From positions 1 through 64,000 of the forward strand of contig LJCV01000220.1 in NCBI GenBank assembly GCA_001298575.1: 64,000 bases of DNA, written 5' to 3'. The position numbers and the translations under genes are program-made. The notes beneath the pieces were generated by a model, which was given only the letters and a program-made list of their open reading frames with translations, did no database searches and had not been told where the DNA came from. How positions within the stretch are numbered: position 1 is the first letter of the stretch; each line of letters opens with the position of its first letter. This document shows, in pieces, positions 52,826 through 61,690 of this stretch. The DNA comes from Actinobacteria bacterium OK074. GTDB taxonomy: Bacteria > Actinomycetota > Actinomycetes > Streptomycetales > Streptomycetaceae.

Positions 52826-54088
52826 TTGGGCATCGCGCAGTTGTCGATGTACGGGTACGCGTCGAAGGCGGAGGTGCTCGCGGACGCCCGGCGGTACTGG
52901 AACCCGGACAAGGTCGCCTTCTGGCAGCAGGAGGGGGTGCCGCTGGTCGTCGGGGAGCGCTCCGGCTACCGGCTGACCGACGTCGACGGGCACGAGGTCA
53001 TCGACGTCCATCTCAACGGCGGCACCTACAACCTGGGCCACCGCAACCCCGAACTGGTGCACACGCTCACCGAGGCGCTCCAGCACGTGGACATCGGCAA
53101 CCACCACTTCCCGACCCCGGGGCGCGCGGCGCTGGCCCGGCGCCTGGTCGAGGCGACGCCCGGCACCGACAAGGTCGTCTTCGGCTCCAGCGGCGGTGAG
53201 GCGGTCGACGTGGCGCTGAAGAGCGCTCGGTACGCCACCGGGCGCCGGAAGATCGTGTCGGTGGTGAAGGCGTACCACGGGCACACCGGGCTGGCCGTCG
53301 CCACCGGCGACACCCGGTTCTCGACGCTCTTCGGCTCGGACCGGCCCGACGAGTTCGTCCAGGTCCCGTTCAACGACCTCGACGCGATGGCGGCGGCGCT
53401 CGCCGGGGAGGACGTCGCCGCCGTCGTCATGGAGACCGTCCCGGCCACCTACGGCTTCCCGATGCCCGAGCCGGGCTACCTGGCCGCGGTGAAGCGGGCG
53501 TGCGAGGACACCGGCACGCTGTACGTCGCCGACGAGGTGCAGACCGGTCTGGGCAGGACCGGCGCGTTGTGGGGCGTGTACGGCGAGGGCGTCACCCCGG
53601 ACGTCCTGGTGACCGGCAAGGGGCTCGGCGGTGGCCTCTACCCGGTCAGCGCCGCCCTGTTGGGCCCCGCGGCGGCGGGCTGGCTCGACGAGGACGGCTT
53701 CGCCCACATGGCCACCTTCGGCGGCGCGGAACTCGGCTGCGCGGTGGCCGCCCGGGTCCTGGAGATCACCTTGCGCGAGGAGACCCGGACCAATGTCCGC
53801 CGCCGGATCGACCAGGTGGCCGCCGGCCTCGCCGATCTGCGCGCCGAACTTCCGCACGCGCTCACCGGGATACGGCAGAAGGGCCTGGTCATAGGTCTGG
53901 AGTTCGGCGGGACCGGGGCGAAGCCGGTGATGGCCGAGCTGTACCGGCAGGGTGTGTGGGCGATCTTCTCCACGCTCGACCCGGCCGTGCTCCAGTTCAA
54001 GCCCGGTCTGCTGCTCACTCAGGCGGAGACCGACGAGATCCTCGGGCGGCTGCGGACCGCCGTATGGAAGGTGGCCGCACATGGCTGA
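52826..54088 (+). CDS. Class III aminotransferase-fold enzyme (possible phospho-lyase)
   Basis: A 420-residue fold-type I PLP enzyme with Lys265 in VTGKGLGGGLYPVSA, VADEVQTGLGRTG and AYHGHTGLAVATGD. TTG 52826 has GAGGAGG seven bases upstream; ATG 52847 is an alternative. It overlaps an APH-fold kinase by 8 bases. In animals and bacteria such kinase/class III pairs include hydroxylysine kinase with phosphohydroxylysine phospho-lyase and ethanolamine-phosphate phospho-lyase. Here the enzyme may therefore eliminate phosphate and ammonia from a phosphorylated amino alcohol. Confidence 0.82.
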   Translation: MGIAQLSMYGYASKAEVLADARRYWNPDKVAFWQQEGVPLVVGERSGYRLTDVDGHEVIDVHLNGGTYNLGHRNPELVHTLTEALQHVDIGNHHFPTPGRAALARRLVEATPGTDKVVFGSSGGEAVDVALKSARYATGRRKIVSVVKAYHGHTGLAVATGDTRFSTLFGSDRPDEFVQVPFNDLDAMAAALAGEDVAAVVMETVPATYGFPMPEPGYLAAVKRACEDTGTLYVADEVQTGLGRTGALWGVYGEGVTPDVLVTGKGLGGGLYPVSAALLGPAAAGWLDEDGFAHMATFGGAELGCAVAARVLEITLREETRTNVRRRIDQVAAGLADLRAELPHALTGIRQKGLVIGLEFGGTGAKPVMAELYRQGVWAIFSTLDPAVLQFKPGLLLTQAETDEILGRLRTAVWKVAAHG

Positions 54089-55106
54089 CACCCTCGCGAC
54101 GGCGCGGCTCACCTGGGACCGGCAGGTCACCGCCGCACTCGCCGTGTACGGCCGCGACACGGCTCTGGCCGAGGCCCGGCTGCTGAGCCTGTCGGAGAAC
54201 GCGACGTACCTGTGCGCCTTCACCGACGCCGCCGAGCCCCTCGTCCTGCGCCTGCACCGGCCCGGTTTCCGCACGCTCCCGCAGATCCGCAGCGAGCTGC
54301 TGTGGATCGAACGGCTGCGCGCCGACGGGGCGGTCCGCACGCCCGCGGTCGTACGGACCCCGTCCGGGGAACCGGCCGCGAGCTTCCCCGGTGCCGACGG
54401 GGCGCTCCAGCACGCGGCGCTGTTCGAGTTCGCCCCCGGCGCGGAGCCCGACGCCACGGACTTCGCGAGCGTGATGGAGGTCGTCGGCCGGGAGACCGCG
54501 GCCCTGCACGACCACGCGCGACGGTGGCGGCGGCCGGAGGGGTTCACCCGGCCCGACTGGGACCTCGACCACCTGATCGGCGCCGCCTCGCTGTGGGGAC
54601 GCTGGCGGGACAACCCGGACGTGGCGCTGACGCCGGGCGGCGCCGAGGTGCTGGCCCGGGCGGAGGAGAAGTTGGCCCGCGAACTTCGCGCCTACGGCCG
54701 GGGCGAGGCGGTCTTCGGTCTCATCCACGGCGACCTGCGGGCCGCCAACCTGCTCGTCACCGCGGACGCGGTGCGCCTGATCGACTTCGACGACTGCGGC
54801 ACCGGCTGGTTCCTGTACGACCTGGCCTGCTCGCTGTCGTTCCTCGAACACGATGCGCGCGCCGACGGCTGGGTGGCCGCGTGGCTGCGCGGGTACGCGT
54901 CGCGGCGGCCACTGGGGGACGCCGACGTGGCGGCCGTCCCCGCGCTGGTGATGCTGCGCCGGCTGATGCTCGTCGCGTGGGTGCACAAGCGCGGGGACAC
55001 CCCGTTCGCCGCCTCGTTGCGCCCGGCGTTCGCGGCGCAGTCGGTGGACGTCGCCCGCCGCTACCTCGCCGACGGCTACCTCACCGCCGCAGGCCGTGCA
55101 CGCTGA
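54081..55106 (+). CDS. APH/HSK2-type kinase paired with the aminotransferase
   Basis: A 341-residue kinase of the APH/homoserine-kinase-II type: LIHGDLRAANLLV (catalytic loop), LIDFDDCGTGWFLYDL (metal Asp) and an N-terminal SENATYLCAF beta-hairpin typical of hydroxylysine-kinase-like proteins. ATG 54081 lies inside the preceding gene, showing tight coupling. Likely phosphorylates an amino alcohol or hydroxy-amino acid for the partner PLP enzyme. Confidence 0.83.
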   Translation: MADTLATARLTWDRQVTAALAVYGRDTALAEARLLSLSENATYLCAFTDAAEPLVLRLHRPGFRTLPQIRSELLWIERLRADGAVRTPAVVRTPSGEPAASFPGADGALQHAALFEFAPGAEPDATDFASVMEVVGRETAALHDHARRWRRPEGFTRPDWDLDHLIGAASLWGRWRDNPDVALTPGGAEVLARAEEKLARELRAYGRGEAVFGLIHGDLRAANLLVTADAVRLIDFDDCGTGWFLYDLACSLSFLEHDARADGWVAAWLRGYASRRPLGDADVAAVPALVMLRRLMLVAWVHKRGDTPFAASLRPAFAAQSVDVARRYLADGYLTAAGRAR

Positions 55107-55947
55107 CGCGGCGGGCGCCCCGCTAGGGCCCGCGGCGGGCCGGGTCGCCGAGGGCGTCCTGTCGATGATCGAGAACGGTCAGGTCCGGATGGGCGGGCGG
55201 CTGCCGGCCGAACGCCGGCTGTCGGAACTCTTCGGCGCCAGCCGGGAGTCCGTCCGGCGCGCGCTGGCCCGGCTCGAAGCGGAGGGCGAGGTGCGCCGGC
55301 TGCGCGGGAAGGCCGGGGGGACGTTCGCGCTGCGCCCCAACCCGAACTGGCCCGTCTACGGCTGGAGCCGCCTCGCGGACGGCCACGACCGGGTGGTGGC
55401 GCGGCAGCCGGGCGTCGACGTGAGCGTGCCCGCCTTCCTGCGGCACCAGCGCTTCGCGGTCGCGACCCGGCTCGTGTCCACCGGGCTCCAGGAGGGTGAC
55501 GCCGAGGTCCGCGCCGCGCTCGGCCTGACGGCCCGCTCCCGGGCGGTGGCCATCGAGCGCGTGCGGCTCGCCGACGGGGTGCCGCTGTCCTGGGAACGGC
55601 TGTTCGTGTCGGCGGCGCGCTTCCCCGGCATCCTCGACCGGGACCTCACCGGGTCCCTGTCCCAGCTGTTCCGCGACGTGTACGGCGTCACGGCCTGCCG
55701 GGTCAGCGAGCACATCCGCGTCCGGCTCGCCGACGGCAGCCACTGCGGCCACCTCGACGTGTCCACCGGCCAGCCGCTCCTCGCGATCACCCGCACCTCC
55801 TACGACCAGCACGGCGCGCCCCTGGAGTTCTCCCACGACCTCTTCCGGGCCGACCGCACCGAACTCCACGTCTCCTCGACGACCCGCGCCCCCGGACCGG
55901 GCTCCGGCCCCCAAGCGGCGCCCTCCCCTGCGGAAGGAACTCCATGA
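55096..55947 (+). CDS. GntR-family regulator with UTRA domain
   Basis: A 283-residue GntR/HutC-type regulator. wHTH at residues ~15-75 (LPAERRLSELFGASRESVRR, ALARLEAEGEV) and a UTRA ligand-binding domain (AAFLGL-like RAALGLTARSRAVAIERVRL; GVPLSWERLFV; QPLLAITRTSYDQHGAPLEF). It overlaps the kinase by 11 bases and the SDR by four, so it is co-transcribed and likely controls this operon in response to the operon's substrate. Confidence 0.87.
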   Translation: MHADAAGAPLGPAAGRVAEGVLSMIENGQVRMGGRLPAERRLSELFGASRESVRRALARLEAEGEVRRLRGKAGGTFALRPNPNWPVYGWSRLADGHDRVVARQPGVDVSVPAFLRHQRFAVATRLVSTGLQEGDAEVRAALGLTARSRAVAIERVRLADGVPLSWERLFVSAARFPGILDRDLTGSLSQLFRDVYGVTACRVSEHIRVRLADGSHCGHLDVSTGQPLLAITRTSYDQHGAPLEFSHDLFRADRTELHVSSTTRAPGPGSGPQAAPSPAEGTP

Positions 55948-56765
55948 GCCCCCAGACCGGGCCCCAGACCAGCCCCCGGGCCAGGAAGGTCGCCGTCGTC
56001 GGCGGCACCCGCGGTATCGGCGCCGCCGTCACCTCGACGTTCGCGCGCGCCGGACACGACGTCCTGCTGACCGGGCGGACCGTCCCGGACGCCGCGGTGG
56101 AGAAGTTCCGTGCCGAGGCGACCGGGGCGGGCCAGGTCGTCGAGGCGGTCGCCCTCGACTCCGCCGCGCCGGACTCGGCGGGGCAACTCGCCACCGCCGC
56201 CTCCTCGTTGCTGGGCGGGCTGGACGTGCTGTGCCTCAACGCGGGCGTCTTTCCGAGCAGGTCGCTGGCGGAGCTGACGGCCGCCGACATCCGGGAGGTC
56301 TTCGCGGTCAACGTGGAGAGCCAGATGCTCGCCGTCGCGGCCTGCCTGCCGTTGCTGAGGCAGTCGGCGCACGGACGGGTCGTGCTCACCTCCTCCATCA
56401 CCGGCCCGGTCACCGGTTTCCCGGGGTGGAGCCACTACGGCGCGAGCAAGGCCGCCCAGCTCGGGTTCATGCGTACGGCGGCGCTGGAGCTGGCACCGTA
56501 CGGGATCACGGTCAACGCGGTGGCCCCCGGGAACGTGGCGACCGAGGGGCTCGACGGCATGGGCGACGCCTACCTCGCGCAGATGACGGCGACGATCCCG
56601 CTGGGCCGGCTGGCCCGGCCCCAGGAGATCGCCGACGCGGTCGAGTTCCTCGCCAGTGAGCGGGCGTCGTTCATCACGGGCCAGGTCATCACGGTCGACG
56701 GGGGCCAGACACTGCCCGAGTCCCCGGAGGCGGTACTCCCCGTGGCACCGGCCGTACGCGGCTGA
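55944..56765 (+). CDS. Short-chain dehydrogenase/reductase (FabG-like)
   Basis: A 273-residue classical SDR: GGTRGIGAAV (cofactor loop), LNAG, SSITGPV with the catalytic Ser, YGASK (Tyr and Lys), and the C-terminal FITGQVITVDGGQ. It ends the aminotransferase-kinase-GntR operon and may oxidise or reduce the aldehyde/ketone product of the PLP enzyme. Cofactor preference is not clear from the sequence. Confidence 0.88.
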   Translation: MSPQTGPQTSPRARKVAVVGGTRGIGAAVTSTFARAGHDVLLTGRTVPDAAVEKFRAEATGAGQVVEAVALDSAAPDSAGQLATAASSLLGGLDVLCLNAGVFPSRSLAELTAADIREVFAVNVESQMLAVAACLPLLRQSAHGRVVLTSSITGPVTGFPGWSHYGASKAAQLGFMRTAALELAPYGITVNAVAPGNVATEGLDGMGDAYLAQMTATIPLGRLARPQEIADAVEFLASERASFITGQVITVDGGQTLPESPEAVLPVAPAVRG

Positions 56766-56827
56766 CGCGGGCGTCGGCGGCACGGGGCGCTCCACGGCGC
56801 GCATCGCCCCCAGGGGACGGGCCTCGC

Positions 56828-56858
56828 GGGAGAACTTCGGGAGAACTTCGGGAGAACA
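56828..56858 (+). repeat. GGGAGAACTTC tandem repeat, about 2.8 copies
   Basis: An 11-base unit repeated between the convergent SDR and GH2 genes. No function can be inferred. Confidence 0.75.
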
Positions 56859-56862
56859 GAGC

Positions 56863-59331
56863 CTACTCAACGGTGATCAGCACCTCGGCCGGTTCGCATC
56901 CGGCCGCGGTGGCCAGGACCCGGATCTCGCCGGGTCCGGTCGGGCGCAGGACCGCCAGGGCGCGGCCCTCGTACGTACGGCGTTCGGTGGCGTCGAAGCG
57001 TTCCTCGGAGACCGGGTCGGCGCTGCCGAAGCCCAACAGGGCGCCCGCGCCGGAGACTTCGAGGCGTACGGGGCGGTCGGCCGCGGTGTGCACCGTGCCG
57101 TCCGGGTCCGTCAGGGTGAGGATGACGTGGGCGAGGTCGCCGCCGTCCGCGGTGACGACCGGGCGGTCGGCCTCGACGCGCAGCCGCAGCGGGCCGGTCG
57201 CGGAGCGCAGGGTGTGGCGGCCGGTCTCGGTGCCGTCGCGGTAGGCGACGGCGAGGAGTTCACCGGGCTCGTACGTCGTGTCGAACGCGGTGCGGAAGCG
57301 GTGCTCCTCGCCCACCGGCCGACGCCCCAACGAGCGTCCGTTGAGGAGGAGTTCGACCTCGTCGGCGGCGCCGTAGACCTCGACCGTGATCGGTTCGCCC
57401 TCGAAGCCCGGCCAGGTCCAGGAGGTGACGGTGTCGCTCCATGCCCATGGCGTTCCCGCGTACGTCCGGCCGTGGTGCTCGGGCCGTTGGACCGCGATGC
57501 GGGGCCGGGTGCGGAGGCCGAAGACGATCTCGCGGTAGTAGGAGGCGGGGCGGCGGTGGCCGGTGATGTCGAGGTCGCCGCAGCCCGCGAGCAGGTAGGG
57601 GTAGGGCGCGGTGTGGGAGGGGCGGGGGCTGTCGGGGTCGAGGTACTGGGGGCGGCCGATGCCGACCTCGCCGAGGTAGTCCCAGCCGGTCCAGGTGAAG
57701 TCGCCGATGACGTGGCCGTGTTGCTCCACCAGCCGCCAGTTGCCGTCGATGCGGGTGGGGAAGGTCTCGGTGCCGACGATGATCCGGCTCGGGAACAGGT
57801 CCTTGTCGAGGGCGTAACGGGCCTCGGCGTAGTTCATCCCGGCGACGTCGAGTACGGCGAAGGACTCGGCGGTCCTCTCGGTCACGAGGCCGGAGGCGCT
57901 GATGGCGTTCATCATGTCCCCCGCGTCGGTCATCAGGGAGTTGATGCCCTTGTCCTCGCTCCCGCCCTCCTCGGCCGCCTTCCTCTCCTGTGACTGCCGG
58001 GCCAGTTTGCCCAGTTCGGACATGACGGACAGCATGCCGTTCACCGCGTTGGTGACATAGCGCGTGCCGTCCGACGACCGGACCTTCTCGGCGAGTTTGC
58101 GGCCCCACGCGGCCCCGGCGGGCGAGCCGGTCTCGGGGATCTCGTTGCCGATCGAGTACATGATGACGCTGGGGTGGTTGAAGTCCTTGGCGACCATCGC
58201 CTCGATGTCGCGTTCCCACCACTCCGGGAAGCTGAGGCTGTAGTCGAACTCGCTCTTGCCGGACGTCCACACGTCGAACGCCTCGTCCATCACGAGCACG
58301 CCCAGGCGGTCGCAGGCGTCCAGCATGGCCTTGCTCATCGGGTGGTGGGACATGCGGATCGCGTTGAACCCGGCGTCCTTGAGGAGTTGGACCCGGCGTT
58401 CCTCGGCGCGGGCGTAGGTCGCCGCGCCCAGTACCCCGTTGTCGTGGTGGACGCAGGCGCCGCGCAGCTTGACGGTCGCGCCGTTGATCCGCAGCCCGTG
58501 CTCGGGGTCCAGCCGCAGGGAACGGATGCCGAAGGTGACGCTCTCCGCGTCCACCTCGGCGTCCGCGTCCTTGAGGGTCACGGCGGCGGTGTAGAGGGCC
58601 GGTTCGTCCGGGCTCCAGAGCAACGGGGCGCGGACGTACAGGCGTTGGCGTACGGTCGCGGGCTCGCCCGGCAGCACTGTGATCTTCGAGAGGTCGCGCG
58701 CGACGACCTTCCCGTCGGCGTCGTGGATCTCGGTGGCGACGTCGAGCGTACGGATCGCGATCGAGTCGTTCTCGACCCTGGTCGCGACCTCGGTCACCGC
58801 CCGTTCGCCGTCGATGTCCGGGGTGGTGACGCGGACCCCGTCGGGCGCGATGCGGACCACGTCGCCGACGAGCAGCCAGGTGTCGCGGTAGATGCCCGCG
58901 CCGGTGTACCAGCGCGAGTCGCGGTGGGCGCGGGCCTCGACGCGGATCTCGTTGTCCTCGCCGAAGCGCAGGAAACGGTCGGCGTCGATGCGGAAGTGCG
59001 CGTATCCAAAGGGGCGTTGACCGGCGTAGTCCCCGTTGACGTACACGACGGCATCGCGGTAGACGCCCTCGAACTCGACGAGGATCCGCTTGCCCCGGTG
59101 TTCCTCGGGCACGGCGAAGGTCTTGCGGTACTCGTAGGTGCCGCCCGGGAAGTAGGCGCCGGCGCCGCCCTCCATCGTGACCTCGCCGCCGGGGGCCGTG
59201 CGCTCCCGTTCGATCATGGCGTCGTGCGGCAGTGTCACCGGCCGGTAGGGCGCCTTCGGCCCGGCCAGTTCGGCGAAGGGGTTGACCTTGGGGCGGGTCT
59301 GCCAGCCGTCGTTGAAGGACGTGCGTTTCAT
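56863..59331 (-). CDS. Glycoside hydrolase family 2 enzyme
   Basis: An 822-residue GH2 protein: sugar-binding domain (residues 1-175; GGTYEYRKTFAVP, RWYTGAGIYRDTWL), Ig-like domain, then a TIM barrel with acid/base Glu397 in IGNEIPE and nucleophile Glu522 in VGTETFP, then C-terminal Ig-like and DUF4982-type domains. No signal peptide is seen, so it acts in the cytoplasm on imported oligosaccharides. The family includes beta-galactosidases and beta-glucuronidases; specificity cannot be fixed. It is 64 bases after the esterase and probably its operon partner. Confidence 0.9.
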   Translation of the reverse strand: MKRTSFNDGWQTRPKVNPFAELAGPKAPYRPVTLPHDAMIERERTAPGGEVTMEGGAGAYFPGGTYEYRKTFAVPEEHRGKRILVEFEGVYRDAVVYVNGDYAGQRPFGYAHFRIDADRFLRFGEDNEIRVEARAHRDSRWYTGAGIYRDTWLLVGDVVRIAPDGVRVTTPDIDGERAVTEVATRVENDSIAIRTLDVATEIHDADGKVVARDLSKITVLPGEPATVRQRLYVRAPLLWSPDEPALYTAAVTLKDADAEVDAESVTFGIRSLRLDPEHGLRINGATVKLRGACVHHDNGVLGAATYARAEERRVQLLKDAGFNAIRMSHHPMSKAMLDACDRLGVLVMDEAFDVWTSGKSEFDYSLSFPEWWERDIEAMVAKDFNHPSVIMYSIGNEIPETGSPAGAAWGRKLAEKVRSSDGTRYVTNAVNGMLSVMSELGKLARQSQERKAAEEGGSEDKGINSLMTDAGDMMNAISASGLVTERTAESFAVLDVAGMNYAEARYALDKDLFPSRIIVGTETFPTRIDGNWRLVEQHGHVIGDFTWTGWDYLGEVGIGRPQYLDPDSPRPSHTAPYPYLLAGCGDLDITGHRRPASYYREIVFGLRTRPRIAVQRPEHHGRTYAGTPWAWSDTVTSWTWPGFEGEPITVEVYGAADEVELLLNGRSLGRRPVGEEHRFRTAFDTTYEPGELLAVAYRDGTETGRHTLRSATGPLRLRVEADRPVVTADGGDLAHVILTLTDPDGTVHTAADRPVRLEVSGAGALLGFGSADPVSEERFDATERRTYEGRALAVLRPTGPGEIRVLATAAGCEPAEVLITVE

Positions 59332-59395
59332 GTGGTCTCCATGGGATGCGGCGGGCGCGCACCGGCCCGTGGCCGGTGCGCCTCTGCGGCACGGG

Positions 59396-60343
59396 CTACG
59401 CCTCGCCCGGCACCGGCGAGGTCGACGCGGTCAGCCGTGCGCCCAGCCAAGTACGGCCGCGCTCCAGCAGGTCCCGGGCGATGCGGGTGTCGGGTGCCCA
59501 TGCCTCGAAGCCGTGGGGTGCGCCGAGGACGAGGTCGAAGGCGCACTCCACGTCCGCCGCGCGCAGGCGTTCGGCGTAGGCGCGGCACTCGTCGGCGAAG
59601 AGGTCGATGTCGCCCACACTGATCCAGGCCGGCGGCAGCCCGCTCAGGTCGGCGCGCCGGGCCGCGACCGCGTAGTCGGGGGTGTGCGGGCCGCCGGGTG
59701 CGGCGCCGAGGTAGGCGCCCCAGCCGGTGCGGTTCGCGGCGTTGTTCCAGACCCGGTGCCGCACCGGGTCGAGGTCGCCGCGCGCGGCGGTGCGGTCGTC
59801 GAGCATCGGGGAGAACAGCCACTGCGCGACCGGCCGGACCCCGCCGCCGTCGTGCAGCCGCTGCACCAGGCAGGCGGCGAGTCCCGCGCCGGCGCTGGAG
59901 CCCCCGACGGCGACACGCGTCGGGTCGACTCCCAGGGTCGCGGCCGACTTCCGCAGCCACTCCCACGCGGTGAAGGCGTCGTCGAGGGCGGCCGGGAAGG
60001 GATCCTCGGGGGCGAGGCGGTAGTTCGCCGAGACGACGACGATGCCGAGTTCGCGTGCCGTCACGGAGCAGAAGACGTCGTCCTGGACGACATCGCCGAT
60101 GACGTATCCGCCGCCGTGCACCCACAGCAGTGCCGCCCCCGAGCCACCGCCGGCGGGGGTGTACACGCGGATGCCCTCGCCCGCGGTGACGTCCGTGATG
60201 CCGACGCCTTCGGCCGGCTCGCCCGGCCGGTGCCGGCGGACCAGGGCGCGCACGATGCGCCGGCCCCACTTGCGGCGGATCGGCAGTCTCGGCATCCGGG
60301 CGACGTCCCGGCGCAGTTCCGGGTCGACCAGGTCGAGCTTCAT
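59396..60343 (-). CDS. HSL-type alpha/beta-hydrolase esterase
   Basis: A 315-residue hormone-sensitive-lipase-family esterase: oxyanion HGGGYV, nucleophile elbow GGSSAGAG, acidic residue in GDIDLFADEC and His in GAPHGFEAW. ATG 60343 follows GGAGAGG. It is divergent from the LacI gene and upstream of the GH2 gene, so it may deacylate a substituted sugar before glycosidase action. Confidence 0.88.
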   Translation of the reverse strand: MKLDLVDPELRRDVARMPRLPIRRKWGRRIVRALVRRHRPGEPAEGVGITDVTAGEGIRVYTPAGGGSGAALLWVHGGGYVIGDVVQDDVFCSVTARELGIVVVSANYRLAPEDPFPAALDDAFTAWEWLRKSAATLGVDPTRVAVGGSSAGAGLAACLVQRLHDGGGVRPVAQWLFSPMLDDRTAARGDLDPVRHRVWNNAANRTGWGAYLGAAPGGPHTPDYAVAARRADLSGLPPAWISVGDIDLFADECRAYAERLRAADVECAFDLVLGAPHGFEAWAPDTRIARDLLERGRTWLGARLTASTSPVPGEA

Positions 60344-60393
60344 GGGCACCTCTCCTCGCGTCCGGCCCGAGGCACGCGCCTCATCCGTGCCCG

Positions 60394-60411
60394 TGGTAAA
60401 TCGTATTACCA
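60394..60411. promoter_or_regulatory. LacI-type operator in the divergent region
   Basis: TGGTAAATCGTATTACCA is an 18-base dyad with CG centre and seven-base-or-near arms, 50 bases before the esterase start and 102 before the LacI start. It is a good candidate site for the adjacent LacI protein and for control of esterase-GH2. Confidence 0.65.
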
Positions 60412-60513
60412 GCTGTCTGCGGTACGGTACCGAGCGGGCACCGCACCGCACAAGCCCCAGTTCAGACCGCATGCGGGAGCCCGCCGCCGGTCTCCGTCCC
60501 GAGGAGCGAGCAA

Positions 60514-61446
60514 GTGAGCAGGTCCACGCGCGCGACGGCCAAGGACGTCGCCCGGGTCAGTGGCGTCTCGCAGACCACGGTGAGCTTCGTCCTCAACGGG
60601 GCGGCCGGGCACGTCTCCGAGGAGACCCGGGAGCGGGTGCGGGAGGCCGCCCGCGCGCTCGGCTACGTCCCCAACGGCTCGGCGCAGGCGTTGCGCAAGG
60701 GCGCGTCCCGCATCGTCCTGCTCAACATCGAGGGCGTCCCCACCGCGAGCGGGCTCGGCAGCTACATCCGCGGTCTGGACGCCGAGTTGGCGGCGCACCA
60801 GCACGTGCTCCTGGTGCTGCACGGCCACCTCTCCTCGCAGGCGCTCTCCGACGTGGCCCAGGCCGTCTCCGCCCGGGCGGTGATCGACCTGGGCGAGGCC
60901 GACCGTGCGGACGAGATCGTCGTCGACGCCACGTCCTATCGCGACGCGTTCGCCGCGCAGGCCGACGTCCCGGTCCAGTACCTCGCCGAGCGGGGCCACC
61001 GGCACATCGCGACCGCCCTGCCAAGGACCCCCGAGCTCCAGGCCCTGGCGGGCCTGCGGGAACGCCTGATCCAGCAGGCCGCGCGCACCGCGGGCCTGGC
61101 CGACTGCCTGACCCTGGTCCTCCCCGACGACCTCGACGCCGCCGAGGAACGGCTTCGGGCCTTCCGCCGCGAGCACCCGGAAGTCACCGCCGTCCTCGCC
61201 TACAACGACGACCTCGCGCTCGTCGCGCTCGCCGCGATGCGCCGGATCGGCCTGCGGGCGCCGGACGACCTCGCCGTCATCGGCTTCGACGACACCCCGC
61301 ACGGCGCCCTGTTCTCCCCCGCGCTGACCACCGTGCACATCGACGCGGAGGCCCTCGGCCGCATCGCCGCACGCACCGCGCTGGGCCTGCCGACGGCCGA
61401 AATCACTCCCGAGGCGGCACGCGTGGTCGTCCGGCAGTCGGGCTAG
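60514..61446 (+). CDS. LacI-family transcriptional regulator
   Basis: A 310-residue LacI-type regulator: HTH TAKDVARVSGVSQTTVSFVL, hinge NGSAQALRKGASRIVLLNIE, and a C-terminal FDDTPHGALFSPALTTVHID segment. It is about 30 residues shorter than the other LacI proteins here, mainly in the first half of the ligand domain (LSSQALSDVAQAVSARAVID), as in small atypical members. GTG 60514 follows GAGGAGCGAGCAA. Likely represses the divergent esterase-GH2 operon. Confidence 0.87.
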   Translation: MSRSTRATAKDVARVSGVSQTTVSFVLNGAAGHVSEETRERVREAARALGYVPNGSAQALRKGASRIVLLNIEGVPTASGLGSYIRGLDAELAAHQHVLLVLHGHLSSQALSDVAQAVSARAVIDLGEADRADEIVVDATSYRDAFAAQADVPVQYLAERGHRHIATALPRTPELQALAGLRERLIQQAARTAGLADCLTLVLPDDLDAAEERLRAFRREHPEVTAVLAYNDDLALVALAAMRRIGLRAPDDLAVIGFDDTPHGALFSPALTTVHIDAEALGRIAARTALGLPTAEITPEAARVVVRQSG

Positions 61447-61449
61447 CCG

Positions 61450-61570
61450 CACGGCGTGAGGATCACCTGGCGTGGAGATCACGCGGCCCGACGGTCACCC
61501 GGCGTGGAAGGTCACGGGGCATGAAGGCCACCCGGCGTGAAAGGGCACGCGGTACGAAGGCCCCCGGCCG
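61450..61570 (+). repeat. Degenerate GGCGTGAAGGTCAC repeats
   Basis: Four to six imperfect copies of a unit like GGCGTGAAGGTCACC (e.g. at 61455, 61470, 61501, 61518 and 61538) fill the space after the LacI gene. They have no open gene and no clear dyad. The rest of the gap up to 61690 shows nothing recognisable except the mutA leader. Confidence 0.5.
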
Positions 61571-61690
61571 CCGTCGCGCGCCCGCCGCCGTAGTACGTGC
61601 GCCGCCAGGACTTCAAGGCCACCCTGGGGAGGGCAAGGTCACAGCCATGCCCTCTGCTGCTCCTTTGTGCATCTGGCCTAGCATCCAAGC

